NCBI RefSeq assembly: GCF_000155595.1
Contig: NZ_DS989904.1
Span: forward strand, 3,213,720 to 3,277,719
Length of the DNA: 64,000 nucleotides
Direction of reading: 5' to 3'
Source of the DNA: Synechococcus sp. PCC 7335
GTDB lineage: Bacteria > Cyanobacteriota > Cyanobacteriia > Phormidesmidales > Phormidesmidaceae
Shown here: piece by piece, positions 28,862 to 35,993 of the stretch
Layout of the letters: the number at the start of each line of letters is the position of its first letter
Numbering within the stretch: position 1 is the first letter of the stretch
Notes under the pieces: generated by a model
Database searches by the model: none
Told to the model about the DNA's origin: nothing
Seen by the model: the letters and a program-made list of their open reading frames with translations, nothing else
Position numbers and translations under genes: made by a program

Positions 28862-30355
28862 ATGACTAAAAAGTGGTTATTGCGCGGATTTTTAGTCGCA
28901 GCTGGGACGCACCTAGGGCTCTTTCCACTCATGGCCTTTATCCCGGCAGACGTTGCTGCACCACCCGAGCGGATTGAACTGGTCGTGACTAGTCCGACCG
29001 AGCCACTAGAAGCAGTCGTTGAAAACGGTCCTCTAGAAGAAATTCCGCCTGAAGAAACCGTTGAAGCATTAACAGAAGCTATTGCTCAGGCCGAATTAGC
29101 GGCGGCTTCCCAAGTCTCAGGCGGCTACTCCGCGCCTATCTCTTCTTTTCAGCCGGCACCGCCTCAGCCGGAAGTCGGACCGCTAGACGTCTCTGAGCCT
29201 GTAGAACCAGAAGTAGTAGATCCGGGAGTGTCTGAGCCCGAGCCTATTGAAGAACACATTGAAGAGTCCGCTACCTCAGATCCAGAGGTCGCAGACTCTG
29301 AAGAGCCTTCTGCTGAGTCAGACGCTGACGAGCCAACAGAATTAGAGCCTGAAGTCGCAGAGTCAGAAGAAGAGAGCGATTCAATTGAAACGGCAGCGAA
29401 CAGCACAGAAGATGATTCTGATGCGCCTGACCTGACCGCTTTGCGAGATAGATTACAACGGGCTCAGGCGCGTGAAGGTACGAGAGAAGATAGTGACGCT
29501 ACGCCCGCTGCTACGGGAGAAGATATAGAAACCGCTCGCAGAGACGGTCCCTCTGAAGGATCGGGATCAGGGACCGCCGAAGGGGATGGGGATAGTAGTG
29601 GTTCAACCACAGTGAGCTGTCGTCAATGCGATCGCCCAGAATATCCAGAAGAAGCCTTAGAAGAGGGTGTCGAAGGCTCTCCCTCCGTAAACCTAGAATA
29701 TGATGAAGATGGAAATGTTATCGGTGCGGTGCTAGAGCAGTCGAGCGGTAATGCTGCGCTAGACAGAGCTGCCCTAGAAGCTGCCCGCAACTACGAAATG
29801 GACAGCGGCGGCCGCAGTGGGACGGTATCTGTTGAGATTGACTTTGGCATAGAAGGATCAGAGCGATCACGCGCCGCTCAAAGAAGAGGCGAAAGAGAAT
29901 CTGTCAGCACACCTGCTCTCCCACCCGAACCAGAAAGCGAAGTTGTTCAAAGTCCAGAACCTACCGCAGCCCCACCAGCATCCGCCACCGAACCCGCCAC
30001 CGAACCAACTACACCCGAACCAACTGCACCCGAACCGACTGCACCCGAACCAACTACACCCGAACCAACTACACCCGAACCAACTGCACCCGAACCCTTA
30101 ACACCTGAGCCGACTGCGAGTGAAGAGTCTCCAGAGCCTGAGTCAGAAGCGCCAGCACCTGCCGCAGCGCCTGACGTGCCCGACACTTCTCTACCGGAAC
30201 AAGAAGCGCCAGCGCCAGCGCCTGACGTACCTGATATTGCTCTACCGGAACCCTTAGCACCAGCCCCACAACCCATGGAACCGCCTCTGCCGCCACCGGA
30301 ATCGGTAGCACCACCAGAGCCTGTTGTTCCTGACATTGGGCCACTAGAAGAATAG
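28862..30355 (+). CDS. tonB: TonB-family energy transducer with proline-rich C-terminal extension
   Basis: About 497 residues: one N-terminal membrane anchor (about 5-27), a long acidic linker (about 35-235), a TonB C-terminal-like domain (about 245-345; RPEYPEEALEEGVEGSPSV, ALEAARNYEM), then an unusual 150-residue Pro/Glu tail with (PEPT[TA]) repeats. Expected to transmit the ExbB/ExbD proton-motive signal to the three receptors. I prefer the ATG at 28862 because the anchor follows directly; TTG 28805 and ATG 28814 are in frame. Most TonB proteins end with the receptor-binding domain, so the tail is odd. Confidence 0.82.
   Translation: MTKKWLLRGFLVAAGTHLGLFPLMAFIPADVAAPPERIELVVTSPTEPLEAVVENGPLEEIPPEETVEALTEAIAQAELAAASQVSGGYSAPISSFQPAPPQPEVGPLDVSEPVEPEVVDPGVSEPEPIEEHIEESATSDPEVADSEEPSAESDADEPTELEPEVAESEEESDSIETAANSTEDDSDAPDLTALRDRLQRAQAREGTREDSDATPAATGEDIETARRDGPSEGSGSGTAEGDGDSSGSTTVSCRQCDRPEYPEEALEEGVEGSPSVNLEYDEDGNVIGAVLEQSSGNAALDRAALEAARNYEMDSGGRSGTVSVEIDFGIEGSERSRAAQRRGERESVSTPALPPEPESEVVQSPEPTAAPPASATEPATEPTTPEPTAPEPTAPEPTTPEPTTPEPTAPEPLTPEPTASEESPEPESEAPAPAAAPDVPDTSLPEQEAPAPAPDVPDIALPEPLAPAPQPMEPPLPPPESVAPPEPVVPDIGPLEE
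30002..30106 (+). repeat. 15-bp tandem repeat in tonB (about seven copies)
   Basis: Units of GAACCAACTACACCC and variants encode EPTTP/EPTAP in the C-terminal tail. The first six are nearly identical and the seventh is diverged. This is a hotspot for length change that preserves frame. Confidence 0.85.
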
Positions 30356-30555
30356 GCAAAAATAAACGCCCAATCAGTTATTGAGGCTTGATTCAGCGAC
30401 GGGTTAACACTCTCAAGGCGATTTCCTGCACGACAGTCTATGGGAGCGCATAGGTTGGTTGTTGTCAATCGCCTTCAGTGATAAGCCTACGGCATGGCTT
30501 TGCTTACCGCCCTGCATAAGTCCGGTCCTTTCCACTGCCACTAGCATATCTTCGG

Positions 30556-30726
30556 ATGTTCGCAAAGATATTGGCGTTCAAGTGCTTTCGTGATCGTATC
30601 TATCTCGATACCAACACCCAGGTTTGTGCTGTAGAAGGCTACTCTGATTCTTGCTTAGAGTTAACGCTAGATCCAATCTGGGACGCTGATAGGCATCACC
30701 AGCGAGCTAACCCTAATACCTTGTAA
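30556..30726 (+). CDS. Small open frame, unknown (56 residues)
   Basis: An ATG-started frame encoding a mixed, protein-like sequence (for example VCAVEGYSDSCLELTLDPIW) in an otherwise gene-free 510-bp gap after tonB. I do not recognise a family and see no clear ribosome-binding site. It may be a remnant of a longer gene in the decayed region that follows. Confidence 0.25.
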   Translation: MFAKILAFKCFRDRIYLDTNTQVCAVEGYSDSCLELTLDPIWDADRHHQRANPNTL

Positions 30727-30864
30727 CTCAGGTGCGAACTCAGGCATGGCATAGAACAACTCAGGTATGGCCTCAGGTACGGGGTTGGCAGGATAGGGCC
30801 GTCAACGCGATGAGGCTATGTGAAAGAGATGAAACAGTTACTGAGTGGGCTGTATCGGGAATGA

Positions 30865-31150
30865 GATTTGTATCAACTGGCTTTTGAGGAAGCGATGCAG
30901 CTGTACTGGCTGATGCTGCTGATGCAGGTAGAAGAAGAGGATTTGTTGGGTCAAAAGATTGTAGAAACGTCTCGGCGGGTATGCGCTGATCTGGCAGAGG
31001 CTTGGCAGGGGCGCTGCTGCTATGAGACGTTTTTGAACAAGCTGAATGAGGCGGTGATAGGTGTGGCTTCTATGGCAGACGTGGCTGGCGTTTGCGATGG
31101 AGTGTGGCTATGTGGGGTATGGTCCCGACTATTGCAAAAATAGGCCATAG
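30865..31150 (+). pseudogene. Four-helix-bundle protein (S23/bAvd-like), frameshifted
   Basis: The first part reads YQLAFEEAMQLYWLM...SRRVCADLAEAW...FLNKLNEA, matching small four-helix-bundle proteins related to the 23S rRNA intervening-sequence protein. After about 31060 the homology continues in another frame (WQTWLAFAMECGYVGYGPDY, ending TAG at 31148), so an indel has split the gene. The usual N-terminal Met and first residues are also missing: the frame is closed by TGA immediately upstream of GAT TTG TAT. I read this as a dead gene. Confidence 0.7.
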
Positions 31151-31338
31151 GCTAGAAGCGCTGCGATAGTTGAGTTACAGCCATCGAAAAATTGACTTAA
31201 TAGAAAAGTATTAACTAACGGACGCTTTGAGCCAGGCAAATAGTACATATGGTCTTAGCCATAGTTTGCTGAGGCAGAGTACCCTTGATACTCCGCATGC
31301 TTTGAAAAGTAGAAAGTAAGGCTCGATAATAAAGCAGG

Positions 31339-31866
31339 CTAATTTGCTAGCTTTTTGAGAGCACTTTGAGCCACGGTTTCAGCTCTAGCTGAGGTGACCT
31401 TTTGATATCTCAGCGTGGTCAGAATGGATTCATGACCCATCAACGCCCTAAGCTCCTCAATCCCCATTAGGCCAACACGTTCAGTCGCAAAAGTATGACG
31501 CAGATCGTGCAGTCTCGCACCTTCTAACTCGGGCACATCTACAATCAATCGCCGCCAGTTTTGATGCACCGTGCGGTAGCTGAGGCGACTGATACTGCCC
31601 GCTATCGGCTGCTGTGCGGTGAAGAGAGCCGGAAAACGATGATGCCGATAGTGCTTGAGGGAAGTATTGAGCAGCTAGGCTGCATCATCGCTGTAAAACC
31701 ACCAGCGCTGTTTGTTGCCTTTGCCGATGACTTGGAACTTCTGTTGTTCGAGATTGACTTGCTCAAGGTCAAGTGCCAAAACTTCTGAAATTCGTGCCCC
31801 ACTACGATGCAATAATCTGACAATATGGAAGAGGTTCGCGCAAACCCTGTATCCTTTTCCATGCAA
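31339..31866 (-). pseudogene. Tyrosine recombinase (phage-integrase family), nonsense-broken and N-truncated
   Basis: Both halves of a recombinase catalytic domain are in one frame. The upstream part has HRSGARISEVLALDL (first catalytic Arg) and GKGNKQRWWFYSDDAA. Then comes TAG at 31675-31677, then LLNTSLKHYRHHRFPALFTA and RLHDLRHTFATERV...LMGHESILTTLRYQKVT, carrying the HxxR box, second His and nucleophile Tyr. A single C-to-T change from CAG would explain the stop. The N-terminal core-binding domain is absent; sequence before 31866 turns into the CRISPR leader region. Not a normal CAST component. Confidence 0.8.
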
Positions 31867-31988
31867 GGAATACAGGGGATTGAAATTCCCTCTCTTAACA
31901 AGGGCAAGTCTTTAATCCGGGATAGATGTTCCGATCCGCGCAAACCTACGCTAAAACCCCTAATTTACAAGGGGTTTAGAAGGCCGCC
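31867..31988 (+). ncRNA. CRISPR upstream region; possible decayed tracrRNA or leader
   Basis: In type V-K loci the tracrRNA lies just upstream of the array. Here a perfect 7-bp hairpin (AAACCCC at 31954-31960 with GGGGTTT at 31971-31977) sits 11 bp before the first repeat, and GGATAGATG upstream recalls known V-K tracrRNAs from memory. I see no clear anti-repeat (AACCCACC-like), so this may be a degraded tracrRNA or only a leader. Confidence 0.25.
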
Positions 31989-32371
31989 GTCGCAATCACC
32001 CATCTTGGACGGGGTGGGTTGAAAGAAAAGTTTCAATACTTGGTATGCATATAACCAGCAGTCGCAATCACCCATCTCGGACGGGGTGGGTTGAAAGTGA
32101 GAGAGCCAGTTTTGCGCAGGACACGGCCTAAGTCGCAATCACCCATCTTGGACGGGGTGGGTTGAAAGTTTATGGACTAGGTGCAAGCTTTAAATTCAAT
32201 CAAGTCGCAATCACCCATCTTGGACGGGGTGGGTTGAAAGCAAATAGTGCGTTGTTCTCATCACGTGCTGCTTTGTTGGAATCACCCATCATGGACAGGG
32301 TGGGTTGAAAGTCTATGAATATGTGGTTACTGATGAAACTGCTAAGAGCAAGCTGAATGGCGGGTTGAAAG
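31989..32371 (+). CRISPR. CRISPR array, type V-K-like repeat, degenerating towards its 3' end
   Basis: Four near-identical 37-nt repeats at 31989-32025, 32061-32097, 32132-32168 and 32204-32240 (start GTCGCAATCACCCATC, end GGACGGGGTGGGTTGAAAG) are separated by 34-35-nt spacers. A fifth copy at 32275-32311 has four mismatches. A sixth keeps only its last part (GGGTTGAAAG, ending 32371). The decay direction puts the leader at the low-coordinate side and transcription on the plus strand. The 3' repeat end matches Cas12k (V-K) repeats. No cas gene is in the window. Confidence 0.93.
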
Positions 32372-32390
32372 AGAGCGCATCGTTGACATC
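32372..32390 (+). other. Homing spacer matching adjacent tRNA-Val gene
   Basis: The 19 nt after the last degenerate repeat, AGAGCGCATCGTTGACATC, are identical to the tRNA-Val gene strand (plus-strand complement at 32721-32739). The tRNA copy is preceded by GTT, which fits the GTN PAM of Cas12k. A short guide behind a degenerate repeat near a transposon end is the known homing arrangement of V-K CRISPR-associated transposons. Confidence 0.9.
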
Positions 32391-32570
32391 CTAATCAACG
32401 ATGTAGGTTAAGTTTATGTAGTGCATTTACTTGGCTATCATCAAGTAGCTGGCATATTGTCTTTCCGTACAAAAAGCTTCCTTATATTTCTATCTAGCAA
32501 CAAAAGGAAGTCTTTTGTATGTCCTAGTGCCCTCCATTTTGGCAACAAATGATTCCTGAAGGTCGCTGGA

Positions 32571-32682
32571 TGACATTTAATTTGTCACCACCAACTGGAC
32601 GACATCAATTTGTCTTGGTGACATCAATTTGTCCTCGACGACACTAATTTGTCACCGATGACAAACAATGTGTCACTGTACA
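32571..32682. mobile_element. End of a Tn7-like / type V-K CAST transposon
   Basis: Read inwards from 32682 the end begins TGTACAGTGACA, as in characterised V-K CAST ends. Five TGACA...TTTGTC-type units start at 32571, 32600, 32619, 32639 and 32659, with spacing of 29, 19, 20 and 20 bp; these look like TnsB binding sites. The terminus is 4 bp from the tRNA-Val 3' end and 57 bp downstream of the first base of the homing protospacer. A second end was not found in the window. Confidence 0.88.
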
Positions 32683-32686
32683 ATAA

Positions 32687-32760
32687 TGGACGTACGCCGA
32701 CTCGAACGGCGGACCTCATCGATGTCAACGATGCGCTCTAACCAACTGAGCTATACGTCC
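32687..32760 (-). tRNA. tRNA-Val (GAC)
   Basis: A 74-nt cloverleaf on the minus strand. Acceptor GGACGTA pairs with TACGTCC, D stem GCTC/GAGC, anticodon stem CATCG/CGATG with loop TTGACAT (anticodon GAC), T arm CGCCG-TTCGAGT-CGGCG and discriminator A. CCA is not encoded. This is the attachment site of the adjacent CAST; insertion leaves the tRNA intact. Confidence 0.95.
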
Positions 32761-33044
32761 TTATGGATTGATTACAGTGGCCATTGAATATACCATAGTG
32801 ATCTTAGTAAAGGCAAGATTTGTTTGAGATCACCCAGGAAAATAGCATCTCAAAGTATGTGATAACAGGAGAATGAAGCTTCCAGGAACTCTGACTAACT
32901 TTTGATTGTCTCTTGTCTTTTTGGATATAGCAATCTGCTGTAGGCGTAGCCTCCTTCATGAGTATGCATTTATGAGTACGCATTCAGCGGAATTACAGAA
33001 TTACTATGTCTATTACAGTATCCGACTGTATAGGACTGTAATGG

Positions 33045-34049
33045 CTAAATAATAAATTGCTCTCTAAGCGTACGTTGACCTAGCTTGATACGAACACCAA
33101 ACTGCTCTCCGGCTTGGCCACTAAATCGAAGCTGGATGTAGTTATCAATCGCTCTAGAGGTTGCCTTTAGGTAATCAGCGTCGTTTCCATCGAGTACAGT
33201 AAGTTCAATACCCTCTGGTAGATAGAGCGATTCTCCTAGAGGACGCACCTGTAGAATAAAGCTAGTCCGTCTGTCGGCAGTTTGAGTAATGTGAACGACT
33301 AGAGCAACTCGAACTGATTGACTAAGGTGAGTCCCTAAGTCAACTAGCTTGGCACGGCTAATATCAGTTACAGTTGTCGGTGTATCTAGAGTAGGTGAGA
33401 CCAAATCTGCAGAGGTGCGAAATGCTAAATCGAGCTCAGTCGGATTCATCAACGCCGCCGCTGTTTGCCAACCTTCGGCAATAATGCCATCTACCCATTT
33501 GCCAATTTGATTAAGAACACTCGGAGCAGTGCTTAGCTGACTCGATACTGCTGAAGACTGAGACGTTTGTAGCTGGTGAACCTGATCGATGAGCGTTTCA
33601 ATCGGACCAAACCTATCTGTAGGAACGTACTCCATCTGAGGGACGTCCACACTAAAACCAGCTAATGTAGCCCGACGAGTACCTTCATCTAGACGGACCG
33701 CTATATAGCCCGCATGGCCATACCAATCCTCGGGCGGAATCTGACAGGTCTCACTACTTGAATTAATTAGTCGGCAAGAGAAGGTACCAATATCAGGCAG
33801 TTTGATATCAGCAACATTAGCTACTAACTGCATGATTGGATTCCAGCTATCGCTATCGGCTAAGTCAGTTGGAATAGCCAGTAGCTGTAAGTAGGTATTG
33901 ACTGCACAGACAGCCAACGTGTTTTGTCTAATTTGTTCAGCCTTCTCGGGAATAGAGCACTGCTGAGCAAATCGCCCTGCAATCTGCATAGACTCAGTGG
34001 TAATAGGTATAACAATACCGGACTGTTGAGAATAGGTGGTAGTAACCAT
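33045..34049 (-). CDS. DUF1822 family protein
   Basis: A 334-residue protein with the cyanobacterial DUF1822 pattern (early FAQQCSIPEKAEQIRQNTLAVCAVNTYL-type region, here split around residues 27-56, and DWYGHAGYIAVRLDE near 130). Function unknown. It follows a sigma-factor-like gene, the usual pairing of this family, and the two are probably one unit. A short CCCC-GGGG hairpin (34058-34073) lies just before the ATG, overlapping a GGGGA that could serve as ribosome-binding site. Confidence 0.85.
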   Translation of the reverse strand: MVTTTYSQQSGIVIPITTESMQIAGRFAQQCSIPEKAEQIRQNTLAVCAVNTYLQLLAIPTDLADSDSWNPIMQLVANVADIKLPDIGTFSCRLINSSSETCQIPPEDWYGHAGYIAVRLDEGTRRATLAGFSVDVPQMEYVPTDRFGPIETLIDQVHQLQTSQSSAVSSQLSTAPSVLNQIGKWVDGIIAEGWQTAAALMNPTELDLAFRTSADLVSPTLDTPTTVTDISRAKLVDLGTHLSQSVRVALVVHITQTADRRTSFILQVRPLGESLYLPEGIELTVLDGNDADYLKATSRAIDNYIQLRFSGQAGEQFGVRIKLGQRTLREQFII

Positions 34050-34057
34050 GTTCTAAT

Positions 34058-34073
34058 CCCCGCCTTTATGGGG
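34058..34073 (-). promoter_or_regulatory. Hairpin over the ribosome-binding site of DUF1822 gene
   Basis: CCCC-GCCTTTAT-GGGG forms a small stem whose gene-strand 3' arm (GGCGGGGATTAGAAC) is the only SD-like sequence before the ATG at 34049. Almost the same GGCGGGGATT(A)GAAC stem-arm occurs before the histidine kinase at 62588. Confidence 0.4.
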
Positions 34074-34138
34074 TGACAATAGTGAGTAAGTAGTTTTATA
34101 AACCGCCAAAAACGGCTTCTTATAATTATGTTGAAAGG

Positions 34139-34849
34139 TTATTGAAGGTATCCTTGCGACTTGCCAAACTCTCTAAGTAAGGGAAAGCATCGGCGATTGT
34201 AAAAGCTACTTAGCGTACCGATAGACAGTCCGTAGTCTTGAGAGAGTTGCTTCCAGGGGGTCTCTGGCGGCAAGCGCTTAAGAATTAAGAGCTGAGCGGT
34301 GACATTAGGATACTGGCTGATGTAGATAGATTTAAGCGTATTGTCCGCATCAGATTGTGCCCAGGTACGAACCTGCTCTAGTAGAGGGGGAATATCAGGA
34401 GGAGCGGGAAGCCTATCGATAGGATCTAAAACTGTGCCATCTTCCTTGCAAGCCACGCCACTAGACTGACTTTGAATATTGGCGCGCCGATAGTTTTCAT
34501 CAATCTGAAAGTCTTGAAGGCGACGCTTTAAATAAGCATTTAGCCAAGTAGTTAGTTTAGCCCGGGTAGGATCATAGGCTCTTGCTGTTGTCGCCTCGCA
34601 GAGGTTCCGGCAAAAGTATATCCAAGTTTGCTGCAGCGCATCTGGGTAGTAGGTATCATAGGTGTGCCAAAGTTGCTCGGTGAGGACTTGAATCAGCTTA
34701 GTTAATCCTTTCTGTCTTTGACGGCTGCCAATAGGATGTTGGCATGTCTGCTGGACTAGATCTAATAGTGACTCAGGGCGATCGCTAGATGTATACATAC
34801 GCTGAAGCACATTTTTAGGGGCGGAGACTTTACCCATGTGTCCTCTCAT
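34139..34849 (-). CDS. Sigma-70-family (ECF-like) sigma factor paired with DUF1822
   Basis: A 236-residue protein with a sigma-2-like region (PDALQQTWIYFCRNLCEATTARAYDPTRAKLTTWLNAYLKRR, about residues 75-120, quoted here only as the span of WIYFCRNLCEA to WLNAYLKRR) and a C-terminal HTH-like part (PETPWKQLSQDYGLSIGTLSSFYNR is shortened to WKQLSQDYGLSIGTLSSFY). It resembles cyanobacterial sigma-like proteins encoded before DUF1822 genes. Promoter targets are unknown. The ATG at 34837 is an alternative start. Confidence 0.75.
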   Translation of the reverse strand: MRGHMGKVSAPKNVLQRMYTSSDRPESLLDLVQQTCQHPIGSRQRQKGLTKLIQVLTEQLWHTYDTYYPDALQQTWIYFCRNLCEATTARAYDPTRAKLTTWLNAYLKRRLQDFQIDENYRRANIQSQSSGVACKEDGTVLDPIDRLPAPPDIPPLLEQVRTWAQSDADNTLKSIYISQYPNVTAQLLILKRLPPETPWKQLSQDYGLSIGTLSSFYNRRCFPLLREFGKSQGYLQ

Positions 34850-35514
34850 GAAAAATGCAGGATTAATCAGCTATCACCACTGGAATGAAAACTTCTGCAA
34901 CTTTCTCCACGATATTGAAAGAAAACATTGGAAGAAACGTATCAGCGATTAGATAGTTGCCTCATAGCTATGCTGATAATGACCCTACCTTCAACCTACT
35001 TCCATGACCTAGCGCCCAAAAACCGTCAATGTAAACGCTAGCATCAGTAGTATGAATAACTGATAGCGCTACTTATGATAGAACGGTTAGGTAAGTAATA
35101 GCTTCTACATTCAGCTTTACCTAAACGTTATTTTACTCTATGGCTTCAAAAAGTCATTGTTGCCAGCCTCAGTACGAAACACCTCCTAGAGCACTTCACG
35201 GGTTCTATCCGACGGCCACACCTGGGCGTTCACAGATATACCATCAGGCCTTTCACGCCACCATCGTATCGCACTCGATTGGTCCTGACTGACACTAAGT
35301 GCTGAGCAGTTAACCCTTCAACTAGCTCTATCACTGCCGCTTTGCCTGCTACGTAGACCGCTTTAATCTCGTCGCGGCTGATAGTGAATTGAGGTGTGTT
35401 TTCATTCTGCTAGAGCAATCAAGGCTGATTCAGTCACGCGATCATTGTTAGAATCACTGAGGCGTGATAACTACAGTTGTCATAACGCGATGAAACCATA
35501 GAAAGGATATTCCA
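34850..35514. other. Gene-free stretch with transposase relic
   Basis: No intact gene in 665 bp. Apart from the IS66-like relic at 35250-35397 there is AT-rich sequence with no obvious repeats. The promoter of the downstream peroxiredoxin must lie near 35450-35500. Confidence 0.4.
35250..35397 (-). pseudogene. Relic of IS66-type transposase N-terminus
   Basis: One minus-strand frame reads TPQFTISRDEIKAVYVAGKA followed by AVIELVEGLTAQHL, resembling the start of IS66 transposases (L-[TS]-R-[ED]-E-I-x-A-[IV]-Y-x-x-G-x-x-A-V-x-x-L-V). It ends after a few more codons and no catalytic part remains. Confidence 0.45.
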
Positions 35515-35952
35515 ATGGCACTCTCAGAAGGCACAAAAGCTCCCAGCTTTACCTCTACCGACGATGCTGGTAACAGCGTTTCTCTATCCGACTTTTCGGG
35601 TAAGACAGTTGTGATGTACTTCTATCCTAAAGATGATACGCCTGGCTGCACAAAGCAGGCTCAAAGCTTCCGCGACTCATACAGCGAATACGAAGACAAA
35701 GACATTGTTGTTCTTGGTATCAGTATGGACGATGAAACTTCTCACAAAGCATTCAAAGAGAAGTTTGACCTACCTTTTCCGCTTATCGTTGATAGCGATG
35801 GCAAGATTGCCAAAGCTTTTGACGTCGAAGGCGGTGGCTATGCAAAGCGAGTGACATTCATTATCGATGGTGAAGGCACCATTACCAAAGTCTACGACAG
35901 TATCAATACCGAAACTCATGCCAACGATGTGCTTGCTGGTTTAGCTACATAG
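35515..35952 (+). CDS. bcp: Peroxiredoxin, BCP/PrxQ type, single cysteine
   Basis: A 145-residue thioredoxin-fold peroxidase that reduces peroxides. The active site YPKDDTPGCTKQAQSFRD has peroxidatic Cys45. In PrxQ the resolving Cys normally lies five residues later; here it is Gln and the protein has no other Cys, so it should work as a 1-Cys enzyme with an external thiol. AAAGGA lies before the ATG. Followed by a strong hairpin. Confidence 0.93.
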   Translation: MALSEGTKAPSFTSTDDAGNSVSLSDFSGKTVVMYFYPKDDTPGCTKQAQSFRDSYSEYEDKDIVVLGISMDDETSHKAFKEKFDLPFPLIVDSDGKIAKAFDVEGGGYAKRVTFIIDGEGTITKVYDSINTETHANDVLAGLAT

Positions 35953-35969
35953 CTGCACACAACTACCTT

Positions 35970-35993
35970 GTGGGCATAGCCTGCTATGCCCAC
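35970..35993 (+). terminator. Hairpin terminator after peroxiredoxin gene
   Basis: GTGGGCATAG-CCTG-CTATGCCCAC is a perfect 10-bp stem with a 4-nt loop, 18 bp after the stop codon. No U-tract follows, so it may act as an RNA stabiliser as well. Confidence 0.6.

Noticed and set aside
29164-30468. Antisense Ser/Gly-rich and Val/Leu-rich frames in tonB
   Set aside because: They are products of the repetitive Pro/Glu codons read backwards.
31849-31885. 37-nt CRISPR-like single repeat (GTATCC...GGGGATTGAAA)
   Set aside because: Its end resembles other cyanobacterial repeats, but there is one copy only, no spacer pattern, and it overlaps the recombinase relic.
4263-32682. Siderophore region as cargo of the CAST element
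   Set aside because: No second transposon end or tnsB/tnsC/tniQ genes are seen on its far side, and exbBD/tonB genes fit a chromosomal context. It remains possible only if the other end lies outside the window.
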